NCBI GenBank assembly: GCA_025351765.1 | Contig: JANXVH010000074.1 | Location: 1 to 35,912, forward strand | Reading direction: 5' to 3' | Length of the DNA stretch: 35,912 nucleotides | DNA from: Pedobacter sp. | GTDB lineage: Bacteria; Bacteroidota; Bacteroidia; Sphingobacteriales; Sphingobacteriaceae | Part shown: positions 16,414 through 25,487 of the stretch, in pieces | Layout of the letters: each line of letters begins with the position of its first letter | Position numbering within the stretch: position 1 is the first letter of the stretch | Translations under genes and position numbers: made by a program | Notes under the pieces: model-generated | Seen by the model: only the letters and a program-made list of their open reading frames with translations | Database searches by the model: none | What the model was told of the DNA's origin: nothing

Positions 16414-17886
16414 ATGCTAATCACCTTTTTAAACCATCAGTGGAAATCATTTTGGCGGTCGAGAAATAAAAATGGCAGCATTGCTGCACAACTTGTTCTA
16501 GGCTTTTTTATACTCTACTTTTTAGGAATTGCAATTTCAATAGGGCTTTTCATGTCCCAATTTTTGGAGCAAATGTTTCCGGGTCAAAACTCGCTGCATA
16601 GCTTTAACGGACTAATCCTTTATTATTTTGCATTTGATTTTGTAATGCGTTTTCAGCTACAGGAATTACCTACGCTGAGTATTATACCTTACCTCCATTT
16701 AAAGGTGACCAAAAATCAGATCATCAAATTTCTGAACGTAAAAGCGTTGTTCTCGGCATTTAACTTATGGCCATTCTTTATCTTCTTTCCTTTTTGTTTT
16801 ATAAAGATTCTTCCGGCTTATGGGGGATTTGCTACACTGATGTTCATTGTATCTATCCTGTCACTCACCTTTTTTAACAATTACCTGGTATTGTACCTAA
16901 AAAGAAAATCTATCTCTAATATGTATTACACTGCTGGGGGACTGATAGTCATTGCTGCCTTTGCCGCAATGGAATATTACAAGATAATTTCCATCATGGC
17001 TGGCTCTAATTTTGTTTTCCAGGGCATTGCGAAATACCCTTATTTGGCACTGGGCTTTACATTGGCAGGCGCACTGATCTTTTTTGTGAATACCGGCTAT
17101 CTGCGCAGGAACCTTTACATTGAAGAACTAAGCACCGCCCCCGAAAAAAAGGTAAGCACGGATTATGCCTTTTTAAATAGGTTTGGCAAAGTTGGTGAGT
17201 TGGCTGCATTGGAACTGAAATTGATCTTGAGACACAAAAGGCCCCGAACAGCAGTTATTATGGGTTTCTTTTTCTTGTTCTATGGCTTTGTATTTTATAA
17301 GGAAAAACCCATCGCCGATGATTCATTTGGGCAAATGATGTTCGGTGCCATATTTATGACGGGCATCTCTATTATTATTTACGGACAATTTATGTTTGCC
17401 TGGCAAAGTGCACACTTTGATGGACTGCTTGTAAATAAGATCAACTTTAAGGATTACATCAAAGCAAAATTTTTACTGTTCACCATTGCCTGTACTATAG
17501 TTACACTGCTGGCGAGCTTTTATGGATTTTTGAGTCCGAAGTTACTTCTTCTTCATTTGGCAGCTTACCTGTACAATATTGGTTTTGGAACTGTTGTAGT
17601 ATTGTACTTGGCTACCCTGAACTACAAGAGACTAGACATTACTAAAAGCGCCAGTTTTAGTTATCAGGGGACGGGTGCCACGCAATGGCTGTTGATGTTT
17701 CTGTATGCATTAATGCCAATATTAATTTACCTTCCTTTTAGCATCTTGAATAAACCATACATCGGTCTGATAGCCGTTTCATTATTTGGGTTGATCATGC
17801 TGATTATGCGTGGCTTCTGGGTGGATTACATTACAAAAAGGTTTGAAAAACAACGATATAAAATAGCTGAAGGCTTTAGGGAATAA
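16414..17886 (+). CDS. DUF5687 family ABC transporter permease
   Basis: 490 residues with about ten to twelve hydrophobic segments (for example 25-48, 110-128, 176-190 and several near the C-terminus). The N-terminus LITFLNHQWKSFWRSRN is typical of DUF5687, a Bacteroidetes permease family found with an ATPase. The ATP-binding gene follows after 2 bp. The pair would form an exporter in the inner membrane. The substrate is unknown. Confidence 0.85.
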   Translation: MLITFLNHQWKSFWRSRNKNGSIAAQLVLGFFILYFLGIAISIGLFMSQFLEQMFPGQNSLHSFNGLILYYFAFDFVMRFQLQELPTLSIIPYLHLKVTKNQIIKFLNVKALFSAFNLWPFFIFFPFCFIKILPAYGGFATLMFIVSILSLTFFNNYLVLYLKRKSISNMYYTAGGLIVIAAFAAMEYYKIISIMAGSNFVFQGIAKYPYLALGFTLAGALIFFVNTGYLRRNLYIEELSTAPEKKVSTDYAFLNRFGKVGELAALELKLILRHKRPRTAVIMGFFFLFYGFVFYKEKPIADDSFGQMMFGAIFMTGISIIIYGQFMFAWQSAHFDGLLVNKINFKDYIKAKFLLFTIACTIVTLLASFYGFLSPKLLLLHLAAYLYNIGFGTVVVLYLATLNYKRLDITKSASFSYQGTGATQWLLMFLYALMPILIYLPFSILNKPYIGLIAVSLFGLIMLIMRGFWVDYITKRFEKQRYKIAEGFRE

Positions 17887-17888
17887 TT

Positions 17889-18587
17889 ATGATTTTAGAA
17901 ATTAAGAATTTAAAGAAGGTTTATGGCGACAAAACCGTTGTAAACATAGCAGATTTACAGATTCGCGAAGGCGAAACTGTGGGGCTTGTAGGAAACAACG
18001 GCGCCGGAAAAACAACTTTTTTTAGGATGCTGCTAGACTTGATCAGACCGACTGAAGGTGAAGTGATCTCTAAAAATGAAAATGTAATGAGCAGCGATAA
18101 CTGGAAGAATTACACCGCATCTTATCTGGATGAAGGTTTCCTGATCGACTATCTTACACCAGAAGAATACTTTGTATTTATAGGCGGTTTGAGCAACCTG
18201 AGTGTTGCAGATGTGACTGCGTATTTAGAAAAATATAAGGAGTTCTTTAACGGAGAGATCCTAAACAGTGGCAAGTACATCCGTGATTTCAGTAAGGGTA
18301 ATCAAAACAAAATTGGTATTGCAGCAGCGCTATTGCAAAACCCGGAATTGCTGGTATTAGATGAACCATTTGCAAACCTTGATCCGACCACGCAGATTAG
18401 GCTAAAGACGATCCTTAAATCTTTAAAAAGCGAAAAGAAGATGACAACCTTTATATCCAGCCATGACCTAAACCACGTTACCGACGTGTGTGACAGAATT
18501 GTACTGGTAGAAAAAGGTTTAATAATTAAAGATTTCCATACCGACGAAAATTCGCTAAAGGAACTAGAAGAATATTTTTCTGAATAA
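17889..18587 (+). CDS. ABC transporter ATP-binding protein
   Basis: 232 residues. Walker A GNNGAGKT at 35-42, a degenerate signature RDFSKGNQNKIGIA in place of LSGGQ, Walker B LLVLDEP (Asp158-Glu159), and the H-loop in SSHDLNHV. It starts 2 bp after the DUF5687 permease and must work with it. The degenerate signature, with SKGN, is common among ABC-2-type exporter ATPases, so it is not evidence of inactivation. Confidence 0.92.
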   Translation: MILEIKNLKKVYGDKTVVNIADLQIREGETVGLVGNNGAGKTTFFRMLLDLIRPTEGEVISKNENVMSSDNWKNYTASYLDEGFLIDYLTPEEYFVFIGGLSNLSVADVTAYLEKYKEFFNGEILNSGKYIRDFSKGNQNKIGIAAALLQNPELLVLDEPFANLDPTTQIRLKTILKSLKSEKKMTTFISSHDLNHVTDVCDRIVLVEKGLIIKDFHTDENSLKELEEYFSE

Positions 18588-18602
18588 AACTAAAACTGGC
18601 AT

Positions 18603-18610
18603 TACGTTTG
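18603..18610 (+). promoter_or_regulatory. -7 promoter element of the OmpA-family gene
   Basis: TACGTTTG matches TAnnTTTG and would start transcription near 18617, about 26 nt before the start codon. The -33 element is not a clear TTTG. This suggests the OmpA gene is transcribed apart from the ABC genes. Confidence 0.45.
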
Positions 18611-18642
18611 AGTTACTGACATCGAAAATAAATTAGATTATT

Positions 18643-19323
18643 ATGATGACTTCAAAATTTAAAATAGCAACACTTAGTATCGCCTTATCAATGAGTGCAA
18701 TGGCATTTCAGGGATGTGATAGTTTAACAAAAACACAAAAAGGAGCAGGAATTGGTGCCGCAGCAGGTGGTGTAATTGGTGCTATTATAGGTAAGAAAGC
18801 TGGTAACACCGCAGTTGGAGCCATTATTGGTGCTGCTGTAGGGGGTACTGCTGGGGGATTTATAGGTAAGAGAATGGATAAGCAGGCAGCTGAAATCCAA
18901 ACTGCTATACCAAATGCAGAAGTAATCCGTGAGGGTGAAGGTATTATTGTAAAATTTGATAGTGGAATTCTATTTGGATTTGATAAAGCAAATTTAACTG
19001 CACAGGCTAAAACTAATGTAAAATCATTAGCCAGCTCATTAAATCAGTATCCAGGTACTGACATTAGAGTAATTGGCCATACCGATAATAAAGGAACAGA
19101 ATCATACAACATGAACCTTTCTGAAAAACGTGCTGCCGCTGTAAAAGCTTATGCAGTTTCTCAAGGTGTTCCATCAACACGTTTGATAACTCTTGGCAAA
19201 GGATTTTCTGAACCAATAGCTGACAATACAACTGACGCAGGAAGAGCTGCGAATCGTAGGGTTGAGGTTGTAATTGTTGCCAATGACTCTTTGAAAAAAG
19301 AAGCACAAACACAAGGGAAATAA
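18643..19323 (+). CDS. OmpA-family lipoprotein with glycine-zipper segment
   Basis: 226 residues (ATG at 18643 or the adjacent ATG at 18646). A lipoprotein signal with Cys in MAFQGCDS comes first. A glycine-zipper segment follows (GAGIGAAAGGVIGAIIG, then GAIIGAAVGGTAGGFIG), as in YMGG/Rick_17kDa-like outer membrane proteins. The C-terminal half is an OmpA peptidoglycan-binding domain (FGFDKANLTAQAKTNVKSLA... VIGHTDNKGTESYNMNLSEKRA... AANRRVEVVI). It should anchor the outer membrane to peptidoglycan. It is followed by a strong terminator. Confidence 0.92.
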   Translation: MMTSKFKIATLSIALSMSAMAFQGCDSLTKTQKGAGIGAAAGGVIGAIIGKKAGNTAVGAIIGAAVGGTAGGFIGKRMDKQAAEIQTAIPNAEVIREGEGIIVKFDSGILFGFDKANLTAQAKTNVKSLASSLNQYPGTDIRVIGHTDNKGTESYNMNLSEKRAAAVKAYAVSQGVPSTRLITLGKGFSEPIADNTTDAGRAANRRVEVVIVANDSLKKEAQTQGK

Positions 19324-19340
19324 AATTAATCCTAAAATAG

Positions 19341-19375
19341 AAAGCCTGGCAGCAATTGATCTGCCAGGCTTTTTT
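19341..19375 (+). terminator. Intrinsic terminator after the OmpA gene
   Basis: AAAGCCTGGCAG (19341-19352) pairs perfectly with CTGCCAGGCTTT (19361-19372) around an 8-nt loop, with T continuing to 19375. This 12-bp stem starts 17 bp after the stop codon at 19323 and lies before the convergent small gene. Confidence 0.9.
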
Positions 19376-19386
19376 ATGCAATTGAC

Positions 19387-19731
19387 CTATTGATAAATAT
19401 CATCAAAATACTGAATGGCCAGTGACTTAAGCAAAAGCTCCTGCTCCATCATTGCGAAAGATGGCACAGGCTTTACCAGTGCCCAGTGCGGCCATCCATC
19501 CTGATCTAAGCCCTCTAGTTCATAAAAACCCATCTCACTAAGTAGTCTGCAGGTAGCAATGTGCATCAATTCCTCCTTTTGGCGTTTGCTATATTTGCCA
19601 GGCCCTTTGCCCAGCTCCTGTACCCCAATGAGGAAAAGGACTACTTTAAGATCAGGAATGTCTGAATCAAACTCACTTGAAATTTTGGTTTGCAATATTT
19701 TCCATTTTACATGTATTTCTGCGGGTTTCAT
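19387..19731 (-). CDS. Small conserved-looking hypothetical protein
   Basis: 114 residues from the ATG at 19731 (MKPAEIHVKWKILQTKI). A further upstream in-frame start at 19746 is less likely. It is a soluble, mixed alpha/beta-like sequence with KVVLFLIGVQELGKG, KRQKEELMHIATCRLL and DQDGWPHWALVKPVP. No domain is recognised, and there is no signal peptide or membrane segment. Its size and even codon pattern across the whole length support a real gene. It sits convergent with the OmpA terminator and divergent from the oxidoreductase gene. Confidence 0.7.
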   Translation of the reverse strand: MKPAEIHVKWKILQTKISSEFDSDIPDLKVVLFLIGVQELGKGPGKYSKRQKEELMHIATCRLLSEMGFYELEGLDQDGWPHWALVKPVPSFAMMEQELLLKSLAIQYFDDIYQ

Positions 19732-19811
19732 AAAACAAAGATACAATTAGCGGTCTGTTTTATTAAAATTAGTTGTAGGCTTTAGTAAAGTGTTTTAGTA
19801 TTTTTATCGCT

Positions 19812-20828
19812 ATGAATAAAGAAATTATAACTGGTATACTGGCCTACGGAATGTCTGGGAAGGTTTTTCATGCCCCATTCATCAATGCGCACCCAGGTTT
19901 TAAGCTGCATGCAATAACGGAACGCAACCATAAACAGGCTGCTACTAATTACCCAGAAATTATTAGCTATGATACCATTGAAGAAACCATCAATGATCCT
20001 GCTATAGAACTCATCATTATCAACACGCCAAACTTTACCCATTTCAATTACGCTACCCAGGCTTTAAATGCCGGTAAACACATATTGGTTGAAAAACCAC
20101 TTACTGCAACTGTTGCCGAGGCAATGGAACTTTTTAAACTATCTGAGCAAACTGGTAAAAAAATATTCTTTTACCAGAACAGGCGTTGGGATAGTGACTT
20201 CTCTGCTGTACGTGATGTAGTACAAAGCGGACGACTAGGAAAGCTAAACGAGGTACATTTCAGATATGACCGTTACCGTACTGCAATAGGCCCTAAAACC
20301 TTTAAAGAAGAGCCTTACGCAGCAAGTGGTTTGATGTATGATCTTGGCCCGCACCTTCTTGACCAGGCTATTAGCTTATTTGGTAAACCAGATATGTTCC
20401 ATAAAATAACGGGAAAGAATAGAAAGGGAACAAAAGTAGATGATTACTTTTCGATCCATTTGGGTTACCCGAACAGTGTAAATGTATTTGTACACGCCAA
20501 TTTGTTGCTTGTTGATCCACTGCCCGCTTTTGTATTACATGGCGAGAATGGGTCATTGCATAAAAAGAGATCTGACACACAAGAAGAACAGTTATTGAAA
20601 GGCATGAAGCTGACTGAAGTAGGCTATGGAATTGAGTTACCTGGAAGCGAGGGAAAGCTAACATTGATTGACGACGAAGGCAACCGCACAGTTGAAGAAG
20701 TAGCGTCCTTAGCAGGAAGCTACCTGCCTCTGTTCGATGCCATTTACGAAAGTATAATAAATGATGCGGCCTACCCTGTTAGCCAGGAGCAGGTACTGAT
20801 ACAATTAGAAATTTTAGAGGCTCCCTAA
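19812..20828 (+). CDS. Gfo/Idh/MocA family oxidoreductase
   Basis: 338 residues. The N-terminal Rossmann domain begins with ITGILAYGMSGKVFHAPF (nucleotide-binding loop). The conserved EKP motif is at residues 94-96 (VEKPLTATV). The C-terminal beta-sheet domain follows (GLMYDLGPHLLDQAISLFG). Family members are NAD(P)-dependent sugar or inositol dehydrogenases. The GKVFHAPF start is typical of the YdgJ/YvaA scyllo-inositol-dehydrogenase-like group, but the substrate is not fixed by sequence. It overlaps the convergent hydrolase gene by 15 bp. Confidence 0.92.
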   Translation: MNKEIITGILAYGMSGKVFHAPFINAHPGFKLHAITERNHKQAATNYPEIISYDTIEETINDPAIELIIINTPNFTHFNYATQALNAGKHILVEKPLTATVAEAMELFKLSEQTGKKIFFYQNRRWDSDFSAVRDVVQSGRLGKLNEVHFRYDRYRTAIGPKTFKEEPYAASGLMYDLGPHLLDQAISLFGKPDMFHKITGKNRKGTKVDDYFSIHLGYPNSVNVFVHANLLLVDPLPAFVLHGENGSLHKKRSDTQEEQLLKGMKLTEVGYGIELPGSEGKLTLIDDEGNRTVEEVASLAGSYLPLFDAIYESIINDAAYPVSQEQVLIQLEILEAP

Positions 20829-21815
20829 TAGAGCTACTGTAAATTCTGTTGCTATTTCGATATGAGGTATGTGTCCGCATGCCTCAAATTCGATAATCCT
20901 GGCGCCAGGTATTTTTGCGATTGTTTGCTTGCCAAGTAGTTTGTATTGGCCATGCAGTGACTGCTGGTCTGCACTTAGTAATGACTTGCCAATAATGGTT
21001 TTATCTTCCTTACCAATAAACAAGATGGTAGGCACTTTGATGTTATACAATTCGTAGACAACGGGTTGTTCATAAATCATACTATAGGTCATTGCCGCCA
21101 CTCTGGCTGCCCTAGGGTAATCTCCGCTATTGGTTATACCGCCTGCTATGCGAACGAGCTCCTCATATTCTGGCTTCCATACGGTAAAATATGAAGTTTG
21201 ATAGTATTTACGAATGCTTTCCGGCGTAGCTTTGAGTTCTGTTAGGTATTGCTCTTCGGTAGTGACATAAGGGACAAAGCTCCGGTAATCTTCCAGGCCA
21301 ATTGGGTTTTCCAAAAGTAGTTTTTCTGTAGTTTCAGGATAAAGTAAAGCGAATCTGGTGGCGAGCATTCCACCCATAGAATGACCCAAAATACTGGCTC
21401 TTTTAATACCAAGGGTATCTAAAAGTGCCTTATTCCACTTTGCCAATTGATGAAAGCTGTAGTGGATTAGTGCTTTGGAAGATTTGCCAAATCCAATCTG
21501 GTCAGGAACAACCACTCTGAAACCGCGACTAGTTAATGCTTTGATGACGTTTGTCCAATAATAGCCTGCGAAATTTTTACCATGAAAGAGAACAACTGTT
21601 CTGCCGTTGGAAAGTTGAGCTGGCGGTATATCCATATAAGCCATTCTAAAGTCTTGCCCCTCTGCATGTATGGGATAATACTTTACAGGGTAGGCGTATT
21701 TAACATCCTCTAAAGTGGTGGATATAGTATCAGCTTTTTGGGCAAATGAGGTATTATTTAAGACAAACGAGAGAGATAGCGCAAGCGACAAATGGAGTAA
21801 GGTTTTCCTGAACAT
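20814..21815 (-). CDS. Secreted alpha/beta hydrolase
   Basis: 333 residues with a Sec signal peptide (about 1-26, ending SFAQ). The oxyanion HG lies in VVLFHGKNF (78-79). The nucleophile is Ser146 in GHSMGG, the acid probably Asp271 in FIGKEDKT, and the catalytic His315 in ACGHIPHIE. All three catalytic residues are present. The fold resembles epoxide-hydrolase/haloperoxidase-type esterases, but the substrate is unknown. It is probably periplasmic. The 3' end overlaps the oxidoreductase gene by 15 bp in convergent orientation. Confidence 0.92.
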   Translation of the reverse strand: MFRKTLLHLSLALSLSFVLNNTSFAQKADTISTTLEDVKYAYPVKYYPIHAEGQDFRMAYMDIPPAQLSNGRTVVLFHGKNFAGYYWTNVIKALTSRGFRVVVPDQIGFGKSSKALIHYSFHQLAKWNKALLDTLGIKRASILGHSMGGMLATRFALLYPETTEKLLLENPIGLEDYRSFVPYVTTEEQYLTELKATPESIRKYYQTSYFTVWKPEYEELVRIAGGITNSGDYPRAARVAAMTYSMIYEQPVVYELYNIKVPTILFIGKEDKTIIGKSLLSADQQSLHGQYKLLGKQTIAKIPGARIIEFEACGHIPHIEIATEFTVALLGSL

Positions 21816-21883
21816 GAAATAATGACTATTTAATTAGAAACAACAACAAAGCACTAAAGTTCTAAGCTAACCATTATTTAAGA

Positions 21884-21915
21884 CAAATCCCGTCCTTATA
21901 AGGGAACGGGATTTG
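21884..21915 (-). terminator. Candidate terminator hairpin after the TonB-dependent receptor gene
   Basis: CAAATCCCGT (21884-21893) is perfectly complementary to ACGGGATTTG (21906-21915), and CCTT/AAGG extends the stem toward a palindromic centre. It lies 16 bp beyond the receptor stop. There is no immediate T-run on either strand, so its role is probable but not certain. Confidence 0.55.
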
Positions 21916-21931
21916 TGTAGCAACGATGTGA

Positions 21932-24268
21932 CTATTTTTTTACTGTAAAAGGGATGTTCAATCCGAAGGTTACTGATCTACCCTGATTATAAATACCCAG
22001 TGTTGGATCCTCATCGCTTAACCTACCAGGCTTAAAGCGACTTAGATGGTCATAATATGCTTTATCAAGCAAGTTGCGCCCGGCAACATATAGGGTGATA
22101 TTTTGTGATTTACCTATCCGTATGGTAGTGCCTAAAGAGGCATTTAATAAAGTATAACCGCTGGATGCACTTTCAAAACTATCAATCTTATCCTGTTTAA
22201 AGAAGTTATCTATACCAACGGCAACATAAGAATTATTAGTGCCTTTGATATTAGGCTCAAACCGCAGCTCGTTTCTTAACGTAGCAGCAGGAATAAAAGG
22301 CAAAGACGTTTTAAGGCTGCGATTGGTTGCCCTAGTGTAAGAAAATCCATTTTCGAAATGAATATAACTAACTGGGTGCAAAGTTAAAGAAGCCTCTATG
22401 CCGCGGAGAAAAGCATTGTTCTGCACAAAATTATAAACGGGAAAATCTCTTGTAGTACCACCACCATTATCTACAGCGATGGTAGTCCCATCTGTATTGT
22501 AATAAATATAATCGTTGATAAGATTTGCGAAACCACCCAAGGAAGCACTGATGTATTGATTTTGATACTCAAAAGAAGCATCTAACTGGTAGCTTTGCTC
22601 GGGCTTTAGCGAGGAGTTACCCACCTCGTATCTAAATGCCCCTGCGTGGACGCCATTGGAAGAAAGTTCGGCAATGTTAGGTGCGCGAAAGGCACTTCCT
22701 GCATTCGATTTAAAACTTAATGCCTCATTAAATTCATGTGTATAACCAACCGCTCCAGTGATGTGGGAGAAAGTATTGGAAAAAGCAGAGAATTCAACAT
22801 CACCACTGAATGCTTTACCTTCCATTTTTCGATAATCGAACCTTGCCCCTGCATTGAAACTGTCGTTTTCCCATGATTTCTTAATAAAGGCGAAACCACC
22901 CATTGCGCTGGAATTGTAATCAGGAATAAGTTGTTCAGCACCAGTAGTATTGAGGCTATTGATGAATTCTCCTGAAAGACCCACCACAGGTGCCCATCCA
23001 TTGAAATCTTTAAAAGAGTATTTAAGATCATAACTGTAAGTATGACTGTTAAGGAACAACACCAGGCCATCACTACCTGCGGCTCCCAGCTCCCGGCGAA
23101 GGTTATGCTGATAACCGAGTGTTGCTTTTAAGCTCCCATAGCCTAATATGATGTTACTATTTAACGCAACCTTATAATGCCGTACGTCTTGCCGTGGATA
23201 AGCTGGAGTGCGGTCTTTGTTCTGCTCATTAGAAAATACATTGCCATCGATATCAGCCAGCTGTCCATCTTTATTTCGAGACGGCTCGTAAAACCCGATA
23301 TTATTACGGAAACTGGAGGCATCTAAATGAGTATAACCCCATTTGCGGTTTACACCAATTTGGGCTTCGAAATTGGTTTCATTGAATCCTGAGTTTGGCA
23401 CATACTCTGTAGGTGTTTGATAAGAATAAGCATTTTTATAAGTTCCGCGAACTTTATAAACAAAACCATTCTCATTGCCCTGAAACATCAAAGAATTGCC
23501 CGTAAGCCCATTGTTGGTTGCGTAATTGGTAAGGAACTCCCCCCTTAACGTACCTTCGGGAGCAGGCAAGCCATCAAGAATGTTGATCACACCGCCAAGC
23601 GCATCAGAGCCGTACATTAAACTTGCAGGACCTCTTAATACTTCTACATGGTCTGCGCTGTACTGATCGATTTCTATTCCGTGCTCATCTCCCCATTGTT
23701 GCCCTTGTTGCTTTACGCCATTATTTAAAGTAACTACGCGATTATAACTTAAACCCCTGATGACAGGCTTAGATATAGATGGGCCTGTGGTAATTTGCGC
23801 AACTCCTGGTAATCTGGATATGGCATCCATCAAGTTAGTGGAGGGATGTGACAGCAATTGAGCTCTATTCAAAGTGGCCACTGAAGTGCTATTTTTGCGA
23901 TTATCAGAACTAGAAGCTGATCCGGTTATGACCACCTCGCGTCCTTCAATTACGCTTTGCTGCAAGGCGAAGTCTAGCGAACCCTTTTCTGCAAAATCAA
24001 CCATTTTTGTAAGGCTCTTATAGCCTACATAACTAACCTGAACCAGAAATTTACCCTGGGCGGGAAGGTTTTTTATTGTAAATTCTCCAAGCTCATTTGT
24101 AATAGCGGACTTTCGAAGATCGGGAATGGAAACGGTGGCACCTGTAAGTGCGTTATTGTTTTGGGCATCGGTAACTTTACCTGTAATGTTTGATAATGCC
24201 GCAGCATAGAGGCTTCCCGAAAAAAATATATAGAATAAGAGCCCCAATGAAAAATATGTCTGTTTCAT
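21932..24268 (-). CDS. TonB-dependent receptor, ZnuD-like metal-uptake group
   Basis: 778 residues from the ATG at 24268 (MKQTYFSLG, a proper signal peptide). The upstream in-frame start at 24349 is rejected because it adds a 27-residue non-signal leader. The order is CarboxypepD_reg-like domain (ITGKVTDAQNNNALTGATV), plug, then a 22-strand-type barrel. The plug contains QGQQWGDEHGIEIDQYSADHVEVLRGPASLMYG, a layout seen in ZnuD/copper-type receptors. It imports a TonB-dependent ligand across the outer membrane, probably a metal as judged by the plug and by the His/Cys-rich gene just upstream. Confidence 0.9.
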   Translation of the reverse strand: MKQTYFSLGLLFYIFFSGSLYAAALSNITGKVTDAQNNNALTGATVSIPDLRKSAITNELGEFTIKNLPAQGKFLVQVSYVGYKSLTKMVDFAEKGSLDFALQQSVIEGREVVITGSASSSDNRKNSTSVATLNRAQLLSHPSTNLMDAISRLPGVAQITTGPSISKPVIRGLSYNRVVTLNNGVKQQGQQWGDEHGIEIDQYSADHVEVLRGPASLMYGSDALGGVINILDGLPAPEGTLRGEFLTNYATNNGLTGNSLMFQGNENGFVYKVRGTYKNAYSYQTPTEYVPNSGFNETNFEAQIGVNRKWGYTHLDASSFRNNIGFYEPSRNKDGQLADIDGNVFSNEQNKDRTPAYPRQDVRHYKVALNSNIILGYGSLKATLGYQHNLRRELGAAGSDGLVLFLNSHTYSYDLKYSFKDFNGWAPVVGLSGEFINSLNTTGAEQLIPDYNSSAMGGFAFIKKSWENDSFNAGARFDYRKMEGKAFSGDVEFSAFSNTFSHITGAVGYTHEFNEALSFKSNAGSAFRAPNIAELSSNGVHAGAFRYEVGNSSLKPEQSYQLDASFEYQNQYISASLGGFANLINDYIYYNTDGTTIAVDNGGGTTRDFPVYNFVQNNAFLRGIEASLTLHPVSYIHFENGFSYTRATNRSLKTSLPFIPAATLRNELRFEPNIKGTNNSYVAVGIDNFFKQDKIDSFESASSGYTLLNASLGTTIRIGKSQNITLYVAGRNLLDKAYYDHLSRFKPGRLSDEDPTLGIYNQGRSVTFGLNIPFTVKK

Positions 24269-24358
24269 AATGTGAATTAAATTAATAGAGGAACGGGCAA
24301 TAGCCCATTTATAAAAAAATTGATTAAGAATGGCCGTAATATGGGCCACGAAAGGAAA

Positions 24359-24700
24359 CTAGCTTATTGGTGGGCCGCGAAGTGAAGTACCAATGATCTC
24401 CGTATAAGAACCTGAAAGCTCATAAAAATGGGGGTTGTGCGGCTTATTTTGCAGGGAAACATGAAAATAATAAATGTTGTTGTAATAGGTTTTTTCAAAA
24501 TGAAATGCACAGATAATACAGGTATCTGCGCCACTTTTAACATGTTCTTTATGCATGCACCTGACTTCTCCAGCGGCACAACTTATCTTCGTTTCCTGAT
24601 GATGGTTATGAAAAAAACTCAACGGTGTGAGCGCAAAAATAAATATTGCAAGCAGTACGATTGCAAATACCTGTTGGATATGTTTCCTGTTCTGCTTCAA
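24359..24700 (-). CDS. Small His/Cys-rich exported protein, partner of the TonB receptor
   Basis: 113 residues from TTG at 24700 (the frame closes upstream without an ATG). One membrane or signal segment (FAIVLLAIFIFALTPLSFF) is followed by FHNHHQE, then CAAGEVRCMHKEH, then CIICAFHFE, a set of possible metal ligands. The ending SLRGPPIS resembles the short C-terminal motif of DUF2946-type small proteins located near metal-linked TonB receptors. It directly precedes the receptor gene (about 90 bp). Function is unknown; metal binding in the periplasm is an inference. Confidence 0.7.
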   Translation of the reverse strand: MKQNRKHIQQVFAIVLLAIFIFALTPLSFFHNHHQETKISCAAGEVRCMHKEHVKSGADTCIICAFHFEKTYYNNIYYFHVSLQNKPHNPHFYELSGSYTEIIGTSLRGPPIS

Positions 24701-24830
24701 TGAGCAGCGAAATTAGAGATTTCTTTTAGAAAGTGGGCTTATGTCACTAATTAATGACGGAAGATTGCGTTAACTTTACATTTAAAAAAGAACTAAGCAT
24801 TTCATTTTAACGTAATTATAACAAAAACAA

Positions 24831-25484
24831 ATGGCAACTGCAGAACAAATAAAAAATGGGTATATCAATTATGTACTCCTCAATGATGAACGGCCAAAAT
24901 CTGTCTATAGTTTTACCAAGAAGCTGAAGATAGCAGAATCAGATTTCTATAATTTTTATGCGTCATTTGATAGCATTGAAAGGTTAATATGGGTGGATCT
25001 CACCGTTGAAACAATTGACACCCTGCAACAACAGGAAGTTTGGCAGCAGTATAGTTCAAGGGAAAAAATACTGGCTTTCTTTTACAGCTATGTAGAAGTG
25101 TTGAAGAAACAGCGGAGCTTTATCCTATACAGTTTGAAACCTGCCAGCCTTTATTTTGCAACGCCCCCTATACTTTCTGGGGTAAAACCGATATTCGAAC
25201 ACTTTGCTGAAGATATTATCAATAATGGTATTGAAACCTCTGAGCTTGCAGATAGAAAATTTTTTAGCAAAAGATATAAAGATGCGCTTTGGTTGCAGTT
25301 TGCTTTTATAGTAAAATTTTGGGTTGCTGATGATAGTGCCGGTTTTGAGAAAACGGATGAAGCAATTGAAAAAGGAATAAATGTAACATTCGACCTGTTT
25401 CAGCATTCTCCAATAGATAATCTTTTAGACTACGGGAAATTCTTATCCAGGAATGGCGGCTTTAAAGAAAAATTAAGGTTTTAA
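24831..25484 (+). CDS. TetR/AcrR-like transcriptional regulator
   Basis: 217 residues. The N-terminal ~60 residues form a TetR-type HTH (GYINYVLLNDERPKSVYSFTKKLKIAESDFYNFYASFDSIERLIW). The rest is helical, a ligand-binding or dimer domain, with an unusual aromatic-rich sequence. The HTH lacks some usual consensus residues, so the assignment is by overall pattern. It is followed after 3 bp by the ABC1 kinase gene and is probably in the same operon; it may regulate that operon. Confidence 0.75.
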   Translation: MATAEQIKNGYINYVLLNDERPKSVYSFTKKLKIAESDFYNFYASFDSIERLIWVDLTVETIDTLQQQEVWQQYSSREKILAFFYSYVEVLKKQRSFILYSLKPASLYFATPPILSGVKPIFEHFAEDIINNGIETSELADRKFFSKRYKDALWLQFAFIVKFWVADDSAGFEKTDEAIEKGINVTFDLFQHSPIDNLLDYGKFLSRNGGFKEKLRF

Positions 25485-25487
25485 TAG

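Noticed and set aside
17889..18587. Degenerate ABC signature taken as inactivation
   Set aside because: Walker A, Walker B and H-loop are intact, and SKGN-type signatures occur in functional exporter ATPases.
19736..19743. TATCTTTG element on the minus strand before the small hypothetical gene
   Set aside because: Too close to the ATG at 19731 for a normal leader; not used as a promoter call.
22717..23073. 118-codon frame inside the TonB-dependent receptor
   Set aside because: Same strand, other frame, no domain; a shadow of the receptor gene.
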